A stretch of DNA of 64,000 bases, taken from Pantoea sp. Eser. Lineage in GTDB: Bacteria; Pseudomonadota; Gammaproteobacteria; Enterobacterales; Enterobacteriaceae. Made by a program: the position numbers and the translations under genes. The stretch covers positions 1 through 64,000 of the forward strand of contig SZZY01000004.1 in the NCBI GenBank assembly GCA_009830035.1, in the 5' to 3' direction. Positions 10,593 through 22,496 of this stretch are shown here, piece by piece. The notes under the pieces are model-generated. The model had not been told where the DNA came from and did no database searches. It saw nothing but the letters and a program-made list of their open reading frames with translations. How positions within the stretch are numbered: the stretch's first letter is position 1; each line of letters begins with the position of its first letter.

Positions 10593-13262
10593 ATGACAGA
10601 TGTAACCGTAAAATCGCTGGCCGCAGAAATTCAGACTCCGGTCGATCGCCTGGTACAGCAATTTGCTGATGCGGGGATCCCTAAGTCTGAAAATGACGCA
10701 GTGACCCAGCACGAGAAAGAAACCTTATTGTCTCACCTGAATCGTGAGCACGGTCAGGTCGGTTCAGCTAAGCTGACGCTGCAGCGTAAAACGCGCAGCA
10801 CCTTGAATATTCCAGGCACCGGGGGTAAAAGTAAGTCGGTGCAAATCGAAGTCCGCAAAAAGCGCACATACGTGAAAGGTGATGCAGAGTCTGAGCAAGC
10901 TCAGGCCGAAGCAGAAGCCGAGGCGCAGCGTGAAGCGGAAGAGCAGGCGCAACGCGAGGCTGAAGAAAAAGCCCGTCGCGAAGCTGAACAGAAAGCGCAA
11001 CGTGAAGCCGCTGACAAGGCCAAACGTGCAGCAGTGGAAAATCAGAAAGTGACAAATCAACCTACCGACGAAGTGACTAAGGCTGCGCAGTCCGATAAAG
11101 CCCGTCGCGAAGCTGAAGCTGCCGAACTGAAGCGTAAAACTGAAGAAGAAGCCCGCCGTAAGCTTGAAGAGGCTGCCCGCCTCGTAGCAGAAGAAGCCCG
11201 CCGTCTGGCCGAAGAGAAGTCAGCTGAATGGGAAAAACCGGAAGAAGAGGATAAAGGCGACTATCACGTCACCACTTCGACCCATGCCCGTCAGGCTGAA
11301 GACGAAAATGACCGTCAGGTTGAAGCGGGTCGTGCGCGTACACGCACCACCGCTAAAGCTGCGCGTCCGGCGAAAAAAGGCAACAAGCATTCTGAAGCCA
11401 AAACTGACCGTGAAGAAGCGCGTGCGCAGATTCGTGGTGGTAAAGGCGGTAAGCATCGCAAACCAAGCGCCTTGCAGCAGGGCTTTAACAAGCCAGCCCA
11501 GGCGGTTAACCGCGATGTCGTGATTGGCGAAACCATCACCGTAGCTGAACTGGCTAACAAAATGGCGGTGAAAGGTTCTCTGGTCATCAAAGCGATGATG
11601 AAGATGGGCGCTATGGCGACTATCAACCAGGTTATCGATCAGGAAACTGCACAACTCGTTGCCGAAGAGATGGGCCACAAAGTGACCCTGCGTCGTGAAA
11701 ACGAGCTGGAAGAAGCGGTAATGGACGATCGTGATACCGATGCAGCGCAGGAATCTCGCGCACCGGTTGTGACCATCATGGGCCATGTCGACCACGGTAA
11801 AACCTCACTGCTGGACTACATCCGCTCGACCAAAATCGCCTCTGGCGAAGCGGGCGGCATTACTCAGCACATTGGTGCGTACCACGTTGAAACCGATAAC
11901 GGCATGGTCACCTTCCTCGACACCCCAGGCCACGCCGCGTTTACCGCGATGCGTGCACGTGGTGCGCAGGCGACTGACATCGTTATCCTGGTTGTGGCAG
12001 CAGACGATGGCGTGATGCCACAGACTGTCGAAGCTATTCAGCACGCCAAAGCGGCCAAAGTGCCGGTTGTGGTTGCGGTGAACAAGTGTGACAAGCCTGA
12101 AGCCGATCCGGATCGCGTTAAAAACGAACTGACTCAGTACGGTATCATTCCGGAAGAGTGGGGCGGCGAAAACATGTTCGTCAACGTGTCTGCGAAAGCG
12201 GGTACCGGCATTGACGATCTGCTTAACGCTATCCTGCTGCAGGCGGAAGTGCTGGAACTGACCGCTATCCGTGAAGGTATGGCGAGCGGCGTGGTGATCG
12301 AATCGTTCCTCGACAAAGGTCGTGGTCCGGTTGCGACCGTGCTGGTACGTGAAGGTACGCTGAACAAAGGCGACATCGTGCTGTGTGGCTTCGAGTATGG
12401 CCGCGTTCGTGCAATGCGTGACGAACTGGGTCGCGAAGTCATGGAAGCGGGTCCGTCTATCCCGGTTGAGATTCTGGGTCTGTCTGGCGTTCCGGCTGCC
12501 GGTGACGAAGCGACCGTGGTCCGTGACGAGAAGAAAGCGCGTGAAGTGGCACTTTATCGTCAGGGCAAATTCCGCGAAGTTAAACTGGCTCGCCAGCAAA
12601 AATCTAAGCTGGAGAACATGTTTGCTAACATGACCGAAGGCGAAGTGTCTGAACTGAACATCGTGCTGAAATCGGACGTTCAGGGTTCTGTGGAAGCGAT
12701 CTCCGACTCCCTGCTGAAACTCTCCACCGACGAAGTGAAGGTGAAGATTGTTGGTTCAGGCGTGGGCGGGATCACCGAAACCGATGCGACGCTGGCTGCA
12801 GCATCTAACGCAATCCTCCTTGGCTTTAACGTCCGTGCCGATGCCTCTGCGCGTCGCGTCATCGATGCAGAAAGCTTGGATCTGCGCTACTACTCCGTCA
12901 TCTATAACCTGATTGACGAAGTGAAAGCGGCGATGAGCGGTATGCTGGCTCCGGAATACAAACAGCAGATCATTGGTCTGTCTGAAGTCCGCGACGTGTT
13001 CAAATCACCGAAATTCGGTGCAGTGGCAGGTTGTATGGTGACCGAAGGCAACATCAAGCGTCACAATCCAATCCGCGTCCTGCGTGACAACGTGGTGATT
13101 TACGAAGGCGAGCTGGAATCTCTGCGTCGCTTTAAAGATGACGTCAACGAAGTGCGTAACGGCATGGAGTGCGGTATCGGCGTGAAGAACTACAATGACG
13201 TCCGTGTCGGCGATATGATTGAAGTCTTTGAAGTGATTGAAGTTAAACGCACCATCGTGTAA
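10593..13262 (+). CDS. infB: Translation initiation factor IF-2
   Basis: GTPase that brings fMet-tRNA to the 30S subunit and promotes subunit joining. 889 residues. N-terminal IF2N domain, then a long charged region rich in Glu/Ala/Arg/Lys (about 100-270, repeated [15 protein letters not shown] units, a long single helix), a second IF2N motif, and the G domain with [22 protein letters not shown] and NKCD. Domains II to IV end in [20 protein letters not shown] ribosome-binding site before ATG. Intact. Confidence 0.97.
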   Translation: MTDVTVKSLAAEIQTPVDRLVQQFADAGIPKSENDAVTQHEKETLLSHLNREHGQVGSAKLTLQRKTRSTLNIPGTGGKSKSVQIEVRKKRTYVKGDAESEQAQAEAEAEAQREAEEQAQREAEEKARREAEQKAQREAADKAKRAAVENQKVTNQPTDEVTKAAQSDKARREAEAAELKRKTEEEARRKLEEAARLVAEEARRLAEEKSAEWEKPEEEDKGDYHVTTSTHARQAEDENDRQVEAGRARTRTTAKAARPAKKGNKHSEAKTDREEARAQIRGGKGGKHRKPSALQQGFNKPAQAVNRDVVIGETITVAELANKMAVKGSLVIKAMMKMGAMATINQVIDQETAQLVAEEMGHKVTLRRENELEEAVMDDRDTDAAQESRAPVVTIMGHVDHGKTSLLDYIRSTKIASGEAGGITQHIGAYHVETDNGMVTFLDTPGHAAFTAMRARGAQATDIVILVVAADDGVMPQTVEAIQHAKAAKVPVVVAVNKCDKPEADPDRVKNELTQYGIIPEEWGGENMFVNVSAKAGTGIDDLLNAILLQAEVLELTAIREGMASGVVIESFLDKGRGPVATVLVREGTLNKGDIVLCGFEYGRVRAMRDELGREVMEAGPSIPVEILGLSGVPAAGDEATVVRDEKKAREVALYRQGKFREVKLARQQKSKLENMFANMTEGEVSELNIVLKSDVQGSVEAISDSLLKLSTDEVKVKIVGSGVGGITETDATLAAASNAILLGFNVRADASARRVIDAESLDLRYYSVIYNLIDEVKAAMSGMLAPEYKQQIIGLSEVRDVFKSPKFGAVAGCMVTEGNIKRHNPIRVLRDNVVIYEGELESLRRFKDDVNEVRNGMECGIGVKNYNDVRVGDMIEVFEVIEVKRTIV

Positions 13263-13281
13263 GTCACTGCTGATGTGATGC

Positions 13282-13310
13282 AATTCGGGAGGCCATTGGC
13301 CTCCCGAATT
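13282..13310 (+). terminator. Strong hairpin between infB and rbfA
   Basis: Perfect 13-base stem AATTCGGGAGGCC / GGCCTCCCGAATT with a three-base loop. No T run follows. It is more likely a processing or partial-termination element inside the operon than a full stop. Confidence 0.5.
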
Positions 13311-13327
13311 ATTTGGGAGAAATAATG

Positions 13328-13736
13328 ATGGCGAAAGAATTTGGTCGCCCGCAGCGCGTTTCACAAGAGCTGCAAAAAGAGATTGCGATGATCCTGCAGC
13401 GCGAGATTAAAGATCCGCGTCTTGGCATGATGGTCACCGTCTCCGGTGTTGAAGTCTCACGTGACTTGGCCTACGCCAAAGTGTTCGTGACTTTCCTGAA
13501 TGATAAAGATGAAGAAGCGGTAAAAAATCGCCTGAAAGCGCTGAAAGAAGCCTCAGGTTACATCCGCATTCTGCTCGGCAAAGCGATGCGCCTGCGTATC
13601 GTGCCGGAGCTGACCTTCTTCTACGACAACTCGTTGATCGAAGGGATGCGCATGTCTGACCTCGTCAGCAGCGTCGTGAAAAACGATGCTGAGCGCCGTG
13701 GCCCTGACGCCACCGGTGAAAGACGAGGAGGCGTAA
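13328..13736 (+). CDS. rbfA: 30S ribosome-binding factor RbfA, last codons frameshifted into truB
   Basis: KH-fold protein that binds 30S precursors near helix 1 of 16S rRNA; needed for cold growth. The start at 13328 ([11 protein letters not shown]) has a GGAG element eight bases upstream; ATG at 13325 is an in-frame alternative. The KH domain through [33 protein letters not shown] is intact. An extra G at about 13700 then shifts the frame, so the native tail ([10 protein letters not shown] and TAA at 13734-13736, overlapping the truB ATG) is skipped. The open frame instead runs without a stop to the end of truB at 14680. The lost tail is outside the fold, so RbfA function may survive, free or as an RbfA-TruB fusion. 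Confidence 0.85.
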
Positions 13737-14680
13737 TGAGTCGTCCGCGTCGTCGCGGTCGCGACGTCCATGGCGTGTTGTTGCTGGATAAGCCACAGGG
13801 CGTCTCGTCGAATGATGTGCTGCAGAAAGTGAAGCGTATTTTTAACGCCAACCGTGCAGGACATACCGGCGCGCTTGATCCGCTGGCGACCGGCATGCTG
13901 CCGATTTGCCTGGGTGAAGCAACCAAGTTTTCACAGTATCTGCTGGACTTCGATAAGCGTTATCGGGTGATTGCTCGCCTTGGCGAGCGGACTGATACCT
14001 CTGATGCCGATGGCAACGTGGTGCAGACGCGCCCGGTGAGCTTCAGTCAGGCAGAACTGGATACGGCACTGGAGAGTTTCCGCGGCGAAACGCTGCAGGT
14101 GCCGTCAATGTTTTCCGCGTTAAAGCATCAGGGCCGACCGCTGTATGAATATGCGCGTCAGGGCATTGAGATTGCGCGCGAGCCGCGTCCGATCACCGTC
14201 TACGAATTGCAATTTATTCGCTGGGAAGGGGATGAACTGGAGCTGGAAATCCACTGCTCCAAAGGGACCTATATCCGCACTATCATCGATGATGTGGGCG
14301 AAAAGCTTGGCTGTGGTGCTCACGTTATCATGCTGCGTCGGGTGCAGGTTGCACGCTACCCGTATGAGCGGATGGTCACGCTGGAACAGCTCAATGGTTT
14401 ACTGACTGAGGCGACCGAAGCCGGTATTCCGCTGGAAAACCAGCTGGACCCGCTGCTGCTGCCGATGGACAGTCCCGCTGCAGACTTCCCTGAAGTGAAT
14501 TTGTTGTCTGCCGTAGCGGCGTACTTCAAACAGGGACAGCCAGTGCAGGCCAGCAATGTGCCGGCGCAGGGACTGGTCCGGGTCACCGAAGGCGAGGCGC
14601 GTAAATTTATCGGCATGGCGGAAATCGTCGACGATGGCCGTGTGGCGCCCCGGCGTTTAGTGGTTGAGTATCAGGATTAA
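13736..14680 (+). CDS. truB: tRNA pseudouridine-55 synthase TruB
   Basis: Makes pseudouridine 55 in the T loop of tRNAs. 314 residues, as in E. coli. Catalytic motif [12 protein letters not shown] (catalytic Asp) at about residues 45-56. The thumb and C-terminal PUA domain ([17 protein letters not shown]) are present. ATG at 13736 has a strong GAGGAGG site seven bases upstream, so it can start on its own even though the rbfA frame now reads into it. Confidence 0.96.
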   Translation: MSRPRRRGRDVHGVLLLDKPQGVSSNDVLQKVKRIFNANRAGHTGALDPLATGMLPICLGEATKFSQYLLDFDKRYRVIARLGERTDTSDADGNVVQTRPVSFSQAELDTALESFRGETLQVPSMFSALKHQGRPLYEYARQGIEIAREPRPITVYELQFIRWEGDELELEIHCSKGTYIRTIIDDVGEKLGCGAHVIMLRRVQVARYPYERMVTLEQLNGLLTEATEAGIPLENQLDPLLLPMDSPAADFPEVNLLSAVAAYFKQGQPVQASNVPAQGLVRVTEGEARKFIGMAEIVDDGRVAPRRLVVEYQD

Positions 14681-14811
14681 GCGGCGTGACGTTTTTTCGC
14701 TGATAGCGCAATTGCGTTGCTATCGGGCGAAGAGTAGAATAGCGCGGCTTTAAAGCGGGATGCTGAATTAGAGATCGGCACCCATACATTCATTTTTTAC
14801 TGGAGTTTATT

Positions 14812-15081
14812 ATGTCTCTAAGCTTAGAAGCTAAAGCAGAGATCGTTGCTAAATATGGCTGTGGTGCTAACGACAGCGGTTCAACCGAAGTCCAGGTTGC
14901 CCTGTTGACTGCGCAGATTACTCATCTGCAGGGTCACTTCTCTGAGCACAAAAAAGACCACCACAGCCGCCGCGGTCTGCTGCGCATGGTATCTCAGCGT
15001 CGTAAGCTGCTGGACTACCTGAAGCGTAAAGACGTTGCACGCTACAGCAGCCTGATCGAAAGCCTCGGTCTGCGTCGCTAA
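14812..15081 (+). CDS. rpsO: 30S ribosomal protein S15
   Basis: Primary 16S rRNA-binding protein of the 30S platform. 89 residues, full length; signatures [19 protein letters not shown] and [23 protein letters not shown] site before ATG. In E. coli S15 represses its own translation through a leader pseudoknot; the leader here is of similar size but the fold was not tested. Followed by its own terminator. Confidence 0.97.
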   Translation: MSLSLEAKAEIVAKYGCGANDSGSTEVQVALLTAQITHLQGHFSEHKKDHHSRRGLLRMVSQRRKLLDYLKRKDVARYSSLIESLGLRR

Positions 15082-15165
15082 GTCTGAAAAATCGGGTCGT
15101 CGGCGCGTCATGCAGCGTTTTTGCACCCTACGTGACCTGCGGATCGGATTTGTGCGAGTTTCGCG

Positions 15166-15193
15166 AAAAGGGGGCCTTTATGGCCCCTTTTTT
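15166..15193 (+). terminator. Terminator between rpsO and pnp
   Basis: AAAAGGGGGCC / GGCCCCTTTTTT, strong G-C stem with six T. Corresponds to the rpsO t1 terminator of E. coli. Confidence 0.9.
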
Positions 15194-15394
15194 CGAGCAA
15201 TCGGCAGCAATCCGGACCAAACTTATGTATTGTTGCTTAGTGTGATCTTTGTTTGCAGAGTTTCTGCGCGGCTAATGAGAGGCTTTACCGCAGGGGCGGT
15301 TAAGGGTTGTCATTAGTCGTGAGGTATGCAACTAAAGATCGGTAATCAATGGCAGGCTACAGATAGCCGTGCCCCGAAGTTAAGGACTTTGATT

Positions 15395-17530
15395 TTGCTG
15401 AATCCGATCGTACGCAAATTCCAATATGGTCAACATACCGTCACGCTGGAAACCGGCATGATGGCTCGCCAGGCGACTGCCGCTGTGATGGTGAGCATGG
15501 ACGATACCGCGGTGTTCGTTACCGTTGTCGGCCAGAAAAAAGCGAAACCAGGTCAGGACTTTTTCCCTCTGACCGTTAACTATCAGGAGCGTACCTACGC
15601 TGCTGGTCGTATCCCAGGCAGCTTTTTCCGTCGTGAAGGCCGCCCAAGCGAAGGCGAAACCTTGGTTGCGCGTCTTATTGACCGCCCGATTCGTCCGCTA
15701 TTCCCGGAAGGCTTTGTTAACGAAGTTCAGGTTATTGCGACCGTGGTTTCCGTGAACCCACAGGTTCACCCGGACATCGTAGCGATGATTGGTGCTTCTG
15801 CTGCGCTGGCGCTTTCAGGCCTGCCATTCAACGGCCCAATCGGCTCCGCGCGCGTCGGCTACATTAACGATCAATACGTGCTGAACCCAACAGCCGATGA
15901 GCTGAAACAGTCTCGTCTGGATCTGGTGGTTGCCGGTACGCAGAATGCCGTTCTGATGGTGGAATCTGAAGCTGAGATCCTGTCAGAAGAGCAGATGCTG
16001 GGCGCCGTGGTATTTGGCCACGACCAGCAGCAGGTTGTTATCGAAAACATCAACGCGCTGGTCGCTGAAGCGGGCAAACCTCGCTGGGACTGGCAGCCAG
16101 AAGCCGCAAACACCGCGCTGATTTCTCGCGTGGCTGCGCTGGCTGAAGCGCGCATCAGCGATGCTTACCGCATCACTGATAAGCAGGAGCGTTACACCCA
16201 GGTTGGCGTGATCAAAGACGAAACCATCGCTGCGCTGCTGGCTGAAGATGAAACGCTGGATAGCGCTGAAATTGGCGATATCGTTCACAGCCTTGAAAAG
16301 AATGTGGTTCGTACCCGCATTCTGAACGGCGAACCGCGCATCGACGGTCGTGAGAAAGACATGATCCGTGGTCTGGATGTGCGTACTGGCGTACTGCCAC
16401 GTACTCACGGTTCTTCGCTGTTCACCCGTGGTGAAACGCAGGCGCTGGTAACCGCCACGCTGGGCACTACCCGCGATGCGCAGAATCTGGATGAGCTGAT
16501 GGGCGAACGTACCGACAGCTTCCTGTTCCACTATAACTTCCCTCCGTACTCTGTCGGTGAAACCGGCATGGTCGGTTCGCCTAAGCGTCGTGAAATTGGT
16601 CACGGTCGTCTGGCGAAGCGCGGCGTGTTGGCCGTGATGCCAAAAGCAGAAGAATTCCCGTACACCGTACGTGTGGTGTCGGAAATTACCGAATCTAACG
16701 GTTCTTCATCAATGGCTTCTGTCTGTGGTGCCTCAATGGCGCTGATGGATGCAGGCGTACCGATCAAGGCTGCTGTTGCCGGTATCGCGATGGGTCTGGT
16801 GAAAGAAGACGAGAAGTTTGTGGTTCTTTCTGACATCCTAGGCGACGAAGATCACCTAGGCGACATGGACTTCAAAGTAGCCGGTAGCCGTGAAGGTATC
16901 ACCGCGCTGCAGATGGACATCAAAATCGAAGGCATCACGCGTGAAATCATGCAGGAAGCGCTGAACCAGGCCAAGGGTGCGCGTCTGCACATTCTGGGCG
17001 TCATGGAACAGGCTATCAGCACTCCGCGTACTGAGATTTCTGAATTCGCACCACGCATTTACACCATCAAAATCAGCTCTGATAAGATCAAAGATGTGAT
17101 CGGTAAAGGCGGCTCAGTGATTCGTGCACTGACCGAAGAGACTGGCACCACGATTGAAATAGAAGATGATGGCACGGTGAAAGTTGCCGCGACCGATTGT
17201 CTGAAAGCGAAAGAAGCGATTCGTCGTATCGAAGAGATCACCGCAGAGATCGAAGTGGGCCGCATTTACAGTGGTAAAGTGACCCGCATCGTTGACTTCG
17301 GCGCCTTCGTCGCTATCGGCGGCGGTAAAGAAGGTTTGGTGCATATTTCTCAAATTGCCGATAAGCGCGTTGATAAAGTGACCGACTATCTGCAGATGGG
17401 TCAGGAAGTTCCGGTTAAGGTGATGGACGTTGATCGCCAGGGCCGCATCCGTCTGAGCATCAAAGAAGCGACAGAATCTAAGCCGCAGACTGAAGAAGCT
17501 GCAGCGGTGAGCACACCTGACGCTGAGTAA
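15395..17530 (+). CDS. pnp: Polyribonucleotide nucleotidyltransferase (PNPase)
   Basis: 3'-5' phosphorolytic exoribonuclease, trimeric and part of the degradosome. 711 residues when started at TTG 15395, which gives the family start (M)[11 protein letters not shown] and has AAGGACT upstream. An upstream frame from 15326 would add 23 unrelated residues. Two RNase PH domains ([38 protein letters not shown]), then KH ([20 protein letters not shown]) and S1 ([19 protein letters not shown]). In E. coli the pnp leader is cut by RNase III for autoregulation; about 200 leader bases are present but the fold was not tested. Confidence 0.96.
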   Translation: MLNPIVRKFQYGQHTVTLETGMMARQATAAVMVSMDDTAVFVTVVGQKKAKPGQDFFPLTVNYQERTYAAGRIPGSFFRREGRPSEGETLVARLIDRPIRPLFPEGFVNEVQVIATVVSVNPQVHPDIVAMIGASAALALSGLPFNGPIGSARVGYINDQYVLNPTADELKQSRLDLVVAGTQNAVLMVESEAEILSEEQMLGAVVFGHDQQQVVIENINALVAEAGKPRWDWQPEAANTALISRVAALAEARISDAYRITDKQERYTQVGVIKDETIAALLAEDETLDSAEIGDIVHSLEKNVVRTRILNGEPRIDGREKDMIRGLDVRTGVLPRTHGSSLFTRGETQALVTATLGTTRDAQNLDELMGERTDSFLFHYNFPPYSVGETGMVGSPKRREIGHGRLAKRGVLAVMPKAEEFPYTVRVVSEITESNGSSSMASVCGASMALMDAGVPIKAAVAGIAMGLVKEDEKFVVLSDILGDEDHLGDMDFKVAGSREGITALQMDIKIEGITREIMQEALNQAKGARLHILGVMEQAISTPRTEISEFAPRIYTIKISSDKIKDVIGKGGSVIRALTEETGTTIEIEDDGTVKVAATDCLKAKEAIRRIEEITAEIEVGRIYSGKVTRIVDFGAFVAIGGGKEGLVHISQIADKRVDKVTDYLQMGQEVPVKVMDVDRQGRIRLSIKEATESKPQTEEAAAVSTPDAE

Positions 17531-17544
17531 GTTGTTGCTGATTT

Positions 17545-17576
17545 GCCCCTCCTTGCCTGGCAGGGAGGGGCGTTTG
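17545..17576 (+). terminator. Terminator after pnp
   Basis: GCCCCTCC / GGGAGGGGC stem with loop, followed by a short T-rich stretch. Confidence 0.65.
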
Positions 17577-17659
17577 TGTCATCGCGAGGGCGGGAATCCT
17601 TGTGCACAGCAGGCGGATGACAGGATGGTTATCCCAATGTTTGTATTCGGGAGTGGGAA

Positions 17660-18544
17660 ATGAAGCCTTTTCTACGCTGGTGTTTTGTTGCGACAGCTTT
17701 GACGCTGGCAGGATGCAGCAACTCCAATTGGCGTAAGAACGAAGTTCTTGCAGTACCTTTACAGCCCACACTGCAGCAGGAAGTGATTCTGGCGCGCATG
17801 GAACAAATTCTTGCCAGTCGCGCCCTCACCGATGATGAACGCGCACAGCTGTTATATGAGCGCGGAGTGTTGTATGATAGTCTAGGTCTGCGGGCATTAG
17901 CGCGGAACGATTTTTCGCAAGCGCTGTCTGTAAGACCATATATGCCAGAAGTGTTTAACTACTTAGGCATATATTTAACGCAGGCGGGCAACCTTGATGC
18001 CGCCCACGAAGCGTTTGATTCTGTACTTGAGCTTGATCCAACTTACAACTATGCGCATTTAAACCGTGGTATCGCGCTCTATTACGGCGGTCGATACAAG
18101 TTAGCGCAAGATGATCTGCTGGCGTTTTATCAATACGATCCTAACGATCCTTTCCGCAGTCTGTGGCTCTATCTCGTTGAACGTGAGATGGATGTCGACA
18201 AGGCAAAAGTCGCGCTTCAACAGCGTCACGACAAAGCGGTCAGAGACCAATGGGGATGGAATATTGTCGAGTTCTACTTGAGTAACATCAGCGAAAAGTC
18301 GTTGATGGAAAGTCTCCAGGCGGACGCAACGGATAACACCTCGCTCGCTGAACATCTCAGTGAAACCAACTTCTATTTAGGTAAGTACTACCTAAGTCTG
18401 GGGGAGAAGGACGACGCGAAAGCGTTGTTCAAACTGGCGGTGGCCAACAACGTCAATAACTTTGTTGAACACCGATACGCATTGTTGGAACTGGCGCAAC
18501 TCGGCCAGGCACAGGACGATTTATCAGAATCTGACCAGCAATAG
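17660..18544 (+). CDS. nlpI: Lipoprotein NlpI
   Basis: Outer-membrane lipoprotein adaptor; in E. coli it delivers Prc to the peptidoglycan hydrolase MepS and scaffolds other hydrolases. 294 residues, same as E. coli. Signal peptide ends in lipobox LAGC (Cys about residue 20). TPR repeats follow (e.g. [36 protein letters not shown]). GGGAGTGGG site before ATG. Between pnp and deaD as in E. coli. Intact. Confidence 0.96.
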   Translation: MKPFLRWCFVATALTLAGCSNSNWRKNEVLAVPLQPTLQQEVILARMEQILASRALTDDERAQLLYERGVLYDSLGLRALARNDFSQALSVRPYMPEVFNYLGIYLTQAGNLDAAHEAFDSVLELDPTYNYAHLNRGIALYYGGRYKLAQDDLLAFYQYDPNDPFRSLWLYLVEREMDVDKAKVALQQRHDKAVRDQWGWNIVEFYLSNISEKSLMESLQADATDNTSLAEHLSETNFYLGKYYLSLGEKDDAKALFKLAVANNVNNFVEHRYALLELAQLGQAQDDLSESDQQ

Positions 18545-18649
18545 CTGACGAACTTTAATTGCCTTTAAAACCTGTCAAGTCATCATCTTCAGGGATGAGG
18601 GCTTTTCTGTTCGTCAAAACTTCTAATTTGAGCCGGCTCACACTTTTTG

Positions 18650-18706
18650 ATGAAAATGAATGAAAGTTTTCACGACGAGTTATGTAGACTGGCCGCCGCA
18701 ATCTAA
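18650..18706 (+). CDS. yrbN: Small leader peptide YrbN upstream of deaD
   Basis: 18-codon ORF reading [18 protein letters not shown], ending 16 bases before the deaD start. The [10 protein letters not shown] core matches the small YrbN protein that precedes deaD in E. coli. Its function is not known; position suggests a role in deaD expression. Resemblance is from memory, so moderate confidence. Confidence 0.7.
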   Translation: MKMNESFHDELCRLAAAI

Positions 18707-18722
18707 GAGGCACGTGTACTAC

Positions 18723-20567
18723 ATGACTGATATTCAAACCACTTTTGCTGACCTTGGCCTGAACGCCGACATCCTTGAATCACTGAATGGCATGGGCTAC
18801 GTTAAGCCATCCCCAATCCAGGCTGAGTGTATTCCTCACCTGCTGGCGGGCCGTGACGTGTTAGGCATGGCGCAGACCGGGAGTGGTAAAACCGCGGCGT
18901 TCTCACTGCCGCTGTTAAACAACATTGATCCTACTGTTAAAGCGCCACAAATCCTGGTGCTGGCACCGACCCGCGAACTGGCGGTACAGGTTGCTGAAGT
19001 AGTTACCGAATTCTCTAAACATATGCGCGGCCTGAACGTGGTTGCCCTGTACGGCGGCCAGCGTTATGACGTGCAGCTGCGCGCCCTGCGTCAGGGACCA
19101 CAGGTTGTCGTAGGTACTCCTGGTCGTCTGCTTGACCATCTGAAACGCGGCACGTTAGATCTTTCTAACCTGCGCGGTCTGGTGCTGGACGAAGCGGATG
19201 AAATGCTGCGTATGGGCTTCATCGAAGACGTTGAAACCATCATGGCGCAGATCCCAGCCGGTCACCAGACCGCGCTGTTCTCGGCTACCATGCCGGAAGC
19301 GATTAGACGCATCACTAAACGTTTCATGAAAGATCCACAGGAAGTGCGCATTCAGTCAAGCCTGACGACGCGTCCTGATATCAGCCAGAGCTACTGGACC
19401 GCTTACGGTCGTAAAACAGACGCGCTGGTTGGCTTCCTTGAAGCGGAAGACTTTGATGCTGCCATCATCTTTGTGCGTACCAAAAACGCAACCATGGAAG
19501 TGGCTGAAGCACTGGAGCGTAGTGGCTACAACAGCGCCGCGCTGAACGGTGACATGAACCAGGCACTGCGTGAGCAGACGCTGGAGCGCCTGAAAGATGG
19601 TCGTCTTGACATCCTGATCGCGACCGACGTTGCGGCCCGTGGCCTTGACGTTGAGCGTATCAGCCTGGTGGTTAACTACGACATTCCGATGGACGCAGAA
19701 TCTTACGTTCACCGTATCGGCCGTACCGGTCGTGCGGGCCGTGCTGGTCGCGCTCTGCTGTTCGTTGAGAACCGCGAGCGTCGTCTGCTGCGCAACATCG
19801 AACGTACAATTAAGCTGACTATTCCTGAAGTAGAGCTGCCAAACGCAGAACTGCTGGGTCAGCGTCGTCTGGCTAAATTTGCGGCTAAAGTCCAGCAGCA
19901 GCTGGAAAGTCGCGATCTGGATCAGTACCGTGCGCTGCTGGCTAAGATGCAGCCAGAAGAAGAGATGGGTCTGGAAACGCTGGCAGCGGCACTGCTGAAG
20001 ATGGCACAGGGCGAACGTCCTCTCATTCTGCCACCAGAAGCACCGCGTCCGGCACGTCGCGAATTCTGCGATCGTGACGAGCGTTATGGCCGTCGTGACA
20101 GCCGCGAAGCGCGTGACTCACGTGGTCCACGTGAAAGCCGTGATGGCGACCGTCCACGTCGCGAACGTCGTGACGTTGGCGAAATGCAGCTGTATCGCAT
20201 CGAAGTAGGTCGCGATGATGGTGTTGAAGTTCGTCACATCGTTGGTGCGATTGCTAACGAAGGCGACATCAGCAGCCGTTACATAGGTAACATCAAGCTG
20301 TTCGGCACCCACTCAACCATCGAGCTGCCGAAAGGCATGCCAGGCGATGTGCTGCGGCACTTCACCCGTACGCGTATTTTGAAAAAGCCGATGAATATGC
20401 AGCTGCTGGGTGATGCACAGCCGAACAAAGGCCGTGGCTATCGTCGTCCAGCCGGTGGTGAGCGTCGTGGTCCTGCTGGTGCAGGCGCGGGCGCAAAGCG
20501 TGAAGGTGGTCGTGGTCTACGTCGTGAAGATGGCGCTGCCGCAGCACCACGTCGTCGTGACGCATAA
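18723..20567 (+). CDS. deaD: ATP-dependent RNA helicase DeaD (CsdA)
   Basis: Cold-shock DEAD-box helicase for 50S assembly and RNA decay. 614 residues. Q motif ([10 protein letters not shown]), Walker [19 protein letters not shown] (LDEADEM), SAT (FSATMP), and [11 protein letters not shown]. Then the C-terminal RNA-binding domain ([21 protein letters not shown]) and a basic Arg/Gly-rich tail. ATG at 18723 gives the family start [13 protein letters not shown]. The upstream in-frame extension from 18660 overlaps yrbN and is not family-like. Intact, with its own terminator. Confidence 0.96.
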   Translation: MTDIQTTFADLGLNADILESLNGMGYVKPSPIQAECIPHLLAGRDVLGMAQTGSGKTAAFSLPLLNNIDPTVKAPQILVLAPTRELAVQVAEVVTEFSKHMRGLNVVALYGGQRYDVQLRALRQGPQVVVGTPGRLLDHLKRGTLDLSNLRGLVLDEADEMLRMGFIEDVETIMAQIPAGHQTALFSATMPEAIRRITKRFMKDPQEVRIQSSLTTRPDISQSYWTAYGRKTDALVGFLEAEDFDAAIIFVRTKNATMEVAEALERSGYNSAALNGDMNQALREQTLERLKDGRLDILIATDVAARGLDVERISLVVNYDIPMDAESYVHRIGRTGRAGRAGRALLFVENRERRLLRNIERTIKLTIPEVELPNAELLGQRRLAKFAAKVQQQLESRDLDQYRALLAKMQPEEEMGLETLAAALLKMAQGERPLILPPEAPRPARREFCDRDERYGRRDSREARDSRGPRESRDGDRPRRERRDVGEMQLYRIEVGRDDGVEVRHIVGAIANEGDISSRYIGNIKLFGTHSTIELPKGMPGDVLRHFTRTRILKKPMNMQLLGDAQPNKGRGYRRPAGGERRGPAGAGAGAKREGGRGLRREDGAAAAPRRRDA

Positions 20568-20585
20568 CAGACGTTAAGTCGTGAT

Positions 20586-20616
20586 AAAAAGGGAAGCCCG
20601 AGGGCTTCCCTTTTTT
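20586..20616 (+). terminator. Terminator after deaD
   Basis: Nine-base stem GGGAAGCCC / GGGCTTCCC flanked by A5 and T6. It may also serve the convergent gene on the minus strand. Confidence 0.9.
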
Positions 20617-20623
20617 ATGCCTG

Positions 20624-21369
20624 TCAGGCGCCCCCGCTGATCATAACGCGCTCGCCGCTGACGTAGGCTGACTCCTCAGAGGCGAGAAACAGCGCCACCT
20701 GAGCGACATCTTCCGGAAGGCCAAACCGTCCCAGCGGTGTCGCCGACAGCAGTTGCGCCTTGAGCTGCGGGCTGATCTTCTTGGCTGCCAGCAAGCCCTC
20801 AGTCAGGATCATGCCCGGCGCTAATGCGTTGACCCGAATATTTTTTGCCCCAGCTCCCGTGCCAGGCCCTGAGTCAGGGTATCAATCGCCCCTTTGATGG
20901 CGGCCCACAGCACCGAGCCAGGGGTACTGTTTTTGGTGTTCAGGGCGCTAAGGTTAATGATGCTGCCACCCTGCGGCGGAAAGTGGTTAATCGCCTGCTG
21001 ACACACCAGCATGGTGCCAAGCAGATTAACGTCGATCTGCTGGCGCATCGCCTCCAGCGTCAGGGCAGCAAAGTCACCGTGATGGAAACTGCCGGCATTG
21101 TTGACCACGATATCCGGTGCCCCGAACTCCGCCACGGTGGTGGCGAACAGCCGCTCAACCTCCCGCGGTTGTGAGATATCCGCCTGTACTGCCACCGCTT
21201 CGCTGCCCAGCGACAGGATATCGCTCACCACATCGGCCGCACCCGGCTCGTCCTGGCGATAGTTCACCACCACGCGTGCGCCAGCGGTGGCAAAAGCGAT
21301 GGCGATCGCCGCGCCAATACCTTTTGACGCGCCCGTCACCAGCGCTATTTTGTTTTCCAGAGCTTTCAT
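20624..21369 (-). pseudogene. SDR-family oxidoreductase, frameshifted
   Basis: Short-chain dehydrogenase of the FabG-like type, substrate unknown. The N-terminal Rossmann motif TGASKGIGAAIA, NNAG and the C-terminal PLGRFGLPEDVAQVALFLAS are present. At about 20843 one G is missing from a G run (after RELG), splitting the gene into two frames. The active-site YxxxK position reads WAAIK, so the catalytic Tyr is replaced by Trp while Lys is kept. Divergent from an AraC-type regulator, a common pairing. The specific enzyme is not recognised. Confidence 0.85.
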
Positions 21370-21555
21370 AATATTGTTCTCTGTCGTAATGATTGCGTCG
21401 GTAGACTATGCGCGCTGGTGCCAGATGTGGGTAGCGCAATCCTGCAAGCTTTTTGCACTATCCTGCAAAGATGACCGCGCAAGGCAGGTGCCGGGATTAA
21501 GTTACGTTAAGATCTGCCGCATCTGAATATATGGCGGACCGAGGCGGGAGGAGTG

Positions 21556-22496
21556 ATGATAGAAACCCCTAAATGGCAAGCGCTGGCGCAGCTGAACGAT
21601 CGTCACGCGCCGAGTGATGGCCGGCACACCAGTGCCATAGACTGCCTGTTTTTTGGCCGCAGTTCAGCACCCAGCGAACCGGTGCACATTGCCCAATGGG
21701 CCAGCTTTGCGCTGGTGGCGCAGGGCGGTAAAGCGCTGCATATCGGGGATGAGATCCTGCATTACGGGCCGGGCGATCTGCTGCTGGTAACGCTGAATAT
21801 GCCGGTCCGTGCCTGCGTCACCGTTGCCACGCCGGAAAAGCCCAATCTGGGTATCGGCATCACCATCAATGAATCCCGGCTGATGCGTTACCTTGAGCAG
21901 TATCCGCCCGTGCTGCCGCTGTCGCAGGCGCGCAGCGAGCGGGGCATTACGGTGCATAAGATGTCGCCACTGCTGGTCGATGCGGTGATACGGCTGGTGC
22001 GCTGGCTCGATCATCCGCAGGATATCGCCGCGCTGGCACCGTTGATTGAACAGGAGATCTTCTATCGCCTGCTGACCGGGCCGGAAGGTCCGCGCATTCT
22101 GAATATGGCGCTGGCAGAGCGCCCCGGCAACCGTGTGGCGCAGGCAGCGCGCTGGCTACGGGAAAACTTCCACCGGCCGTTGAAGATTGATCAGCTCGCC
22201 AGCAACGTCGGGATGAGCGTCTCGTTGCTGCATCATCACTTCAAAGCGGTGACGGCGATGACGCCGATGCAATACCAGAAGCAGCTGCGGCTGAATGAGG
22301 CGAGACGCCTGATGCGGGGACGGCGGGCTATCGGGTAGGGTATCGGAGCGCTTCGCAGTTCAGCCGTGAATACAGCCGGTTTTATGGCCGATCGCCGGCG
22401 CGTGACAGTCGGCAGCTGGCGGTGGGTGCGGATGCCTTGCCCCCACCGCCGGCAGAATTACAGGCTGCGGGCCGCTTCCATCGCAATGGCAAATGA
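21556..22496 (+). pseudogene. AraC-family transcriptional regulator (AraC_N type), frameshifted
   Basis: N-terminal cupin-like AraC_N domain (SFALVAQGGKALHIGDEILHY, residues about 55-75) and an AraC helix-turn-helix region ([38 protein letters not shown]). The frame breaks at about 22320-22335, just before the second HTH; the remaining [20 protein letters not shown] reads in another frame. Loss of the second HTH would abolish specific DNA binding. GGAGG precedes ATG 21556. Probable regulator of the divergent SDR gene, itself broken. The 3' end is approximate and overlaps the end of yhbW. Confidence 0.8.

Noticed and set aside
10900-11230. Repeat region in infB as an expanded array
   Set aside because: Charged Glu/Ala/Arg repeats are normal for enterobacterial IF-2, and total length matches the family.
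11220-12599. Long minus-strand frames opposite infB
   Set aside because: Shadows of the Glu/Ala/Lys-rich IF-2 coding sequence (Phe/Leu/Arg-rich products).
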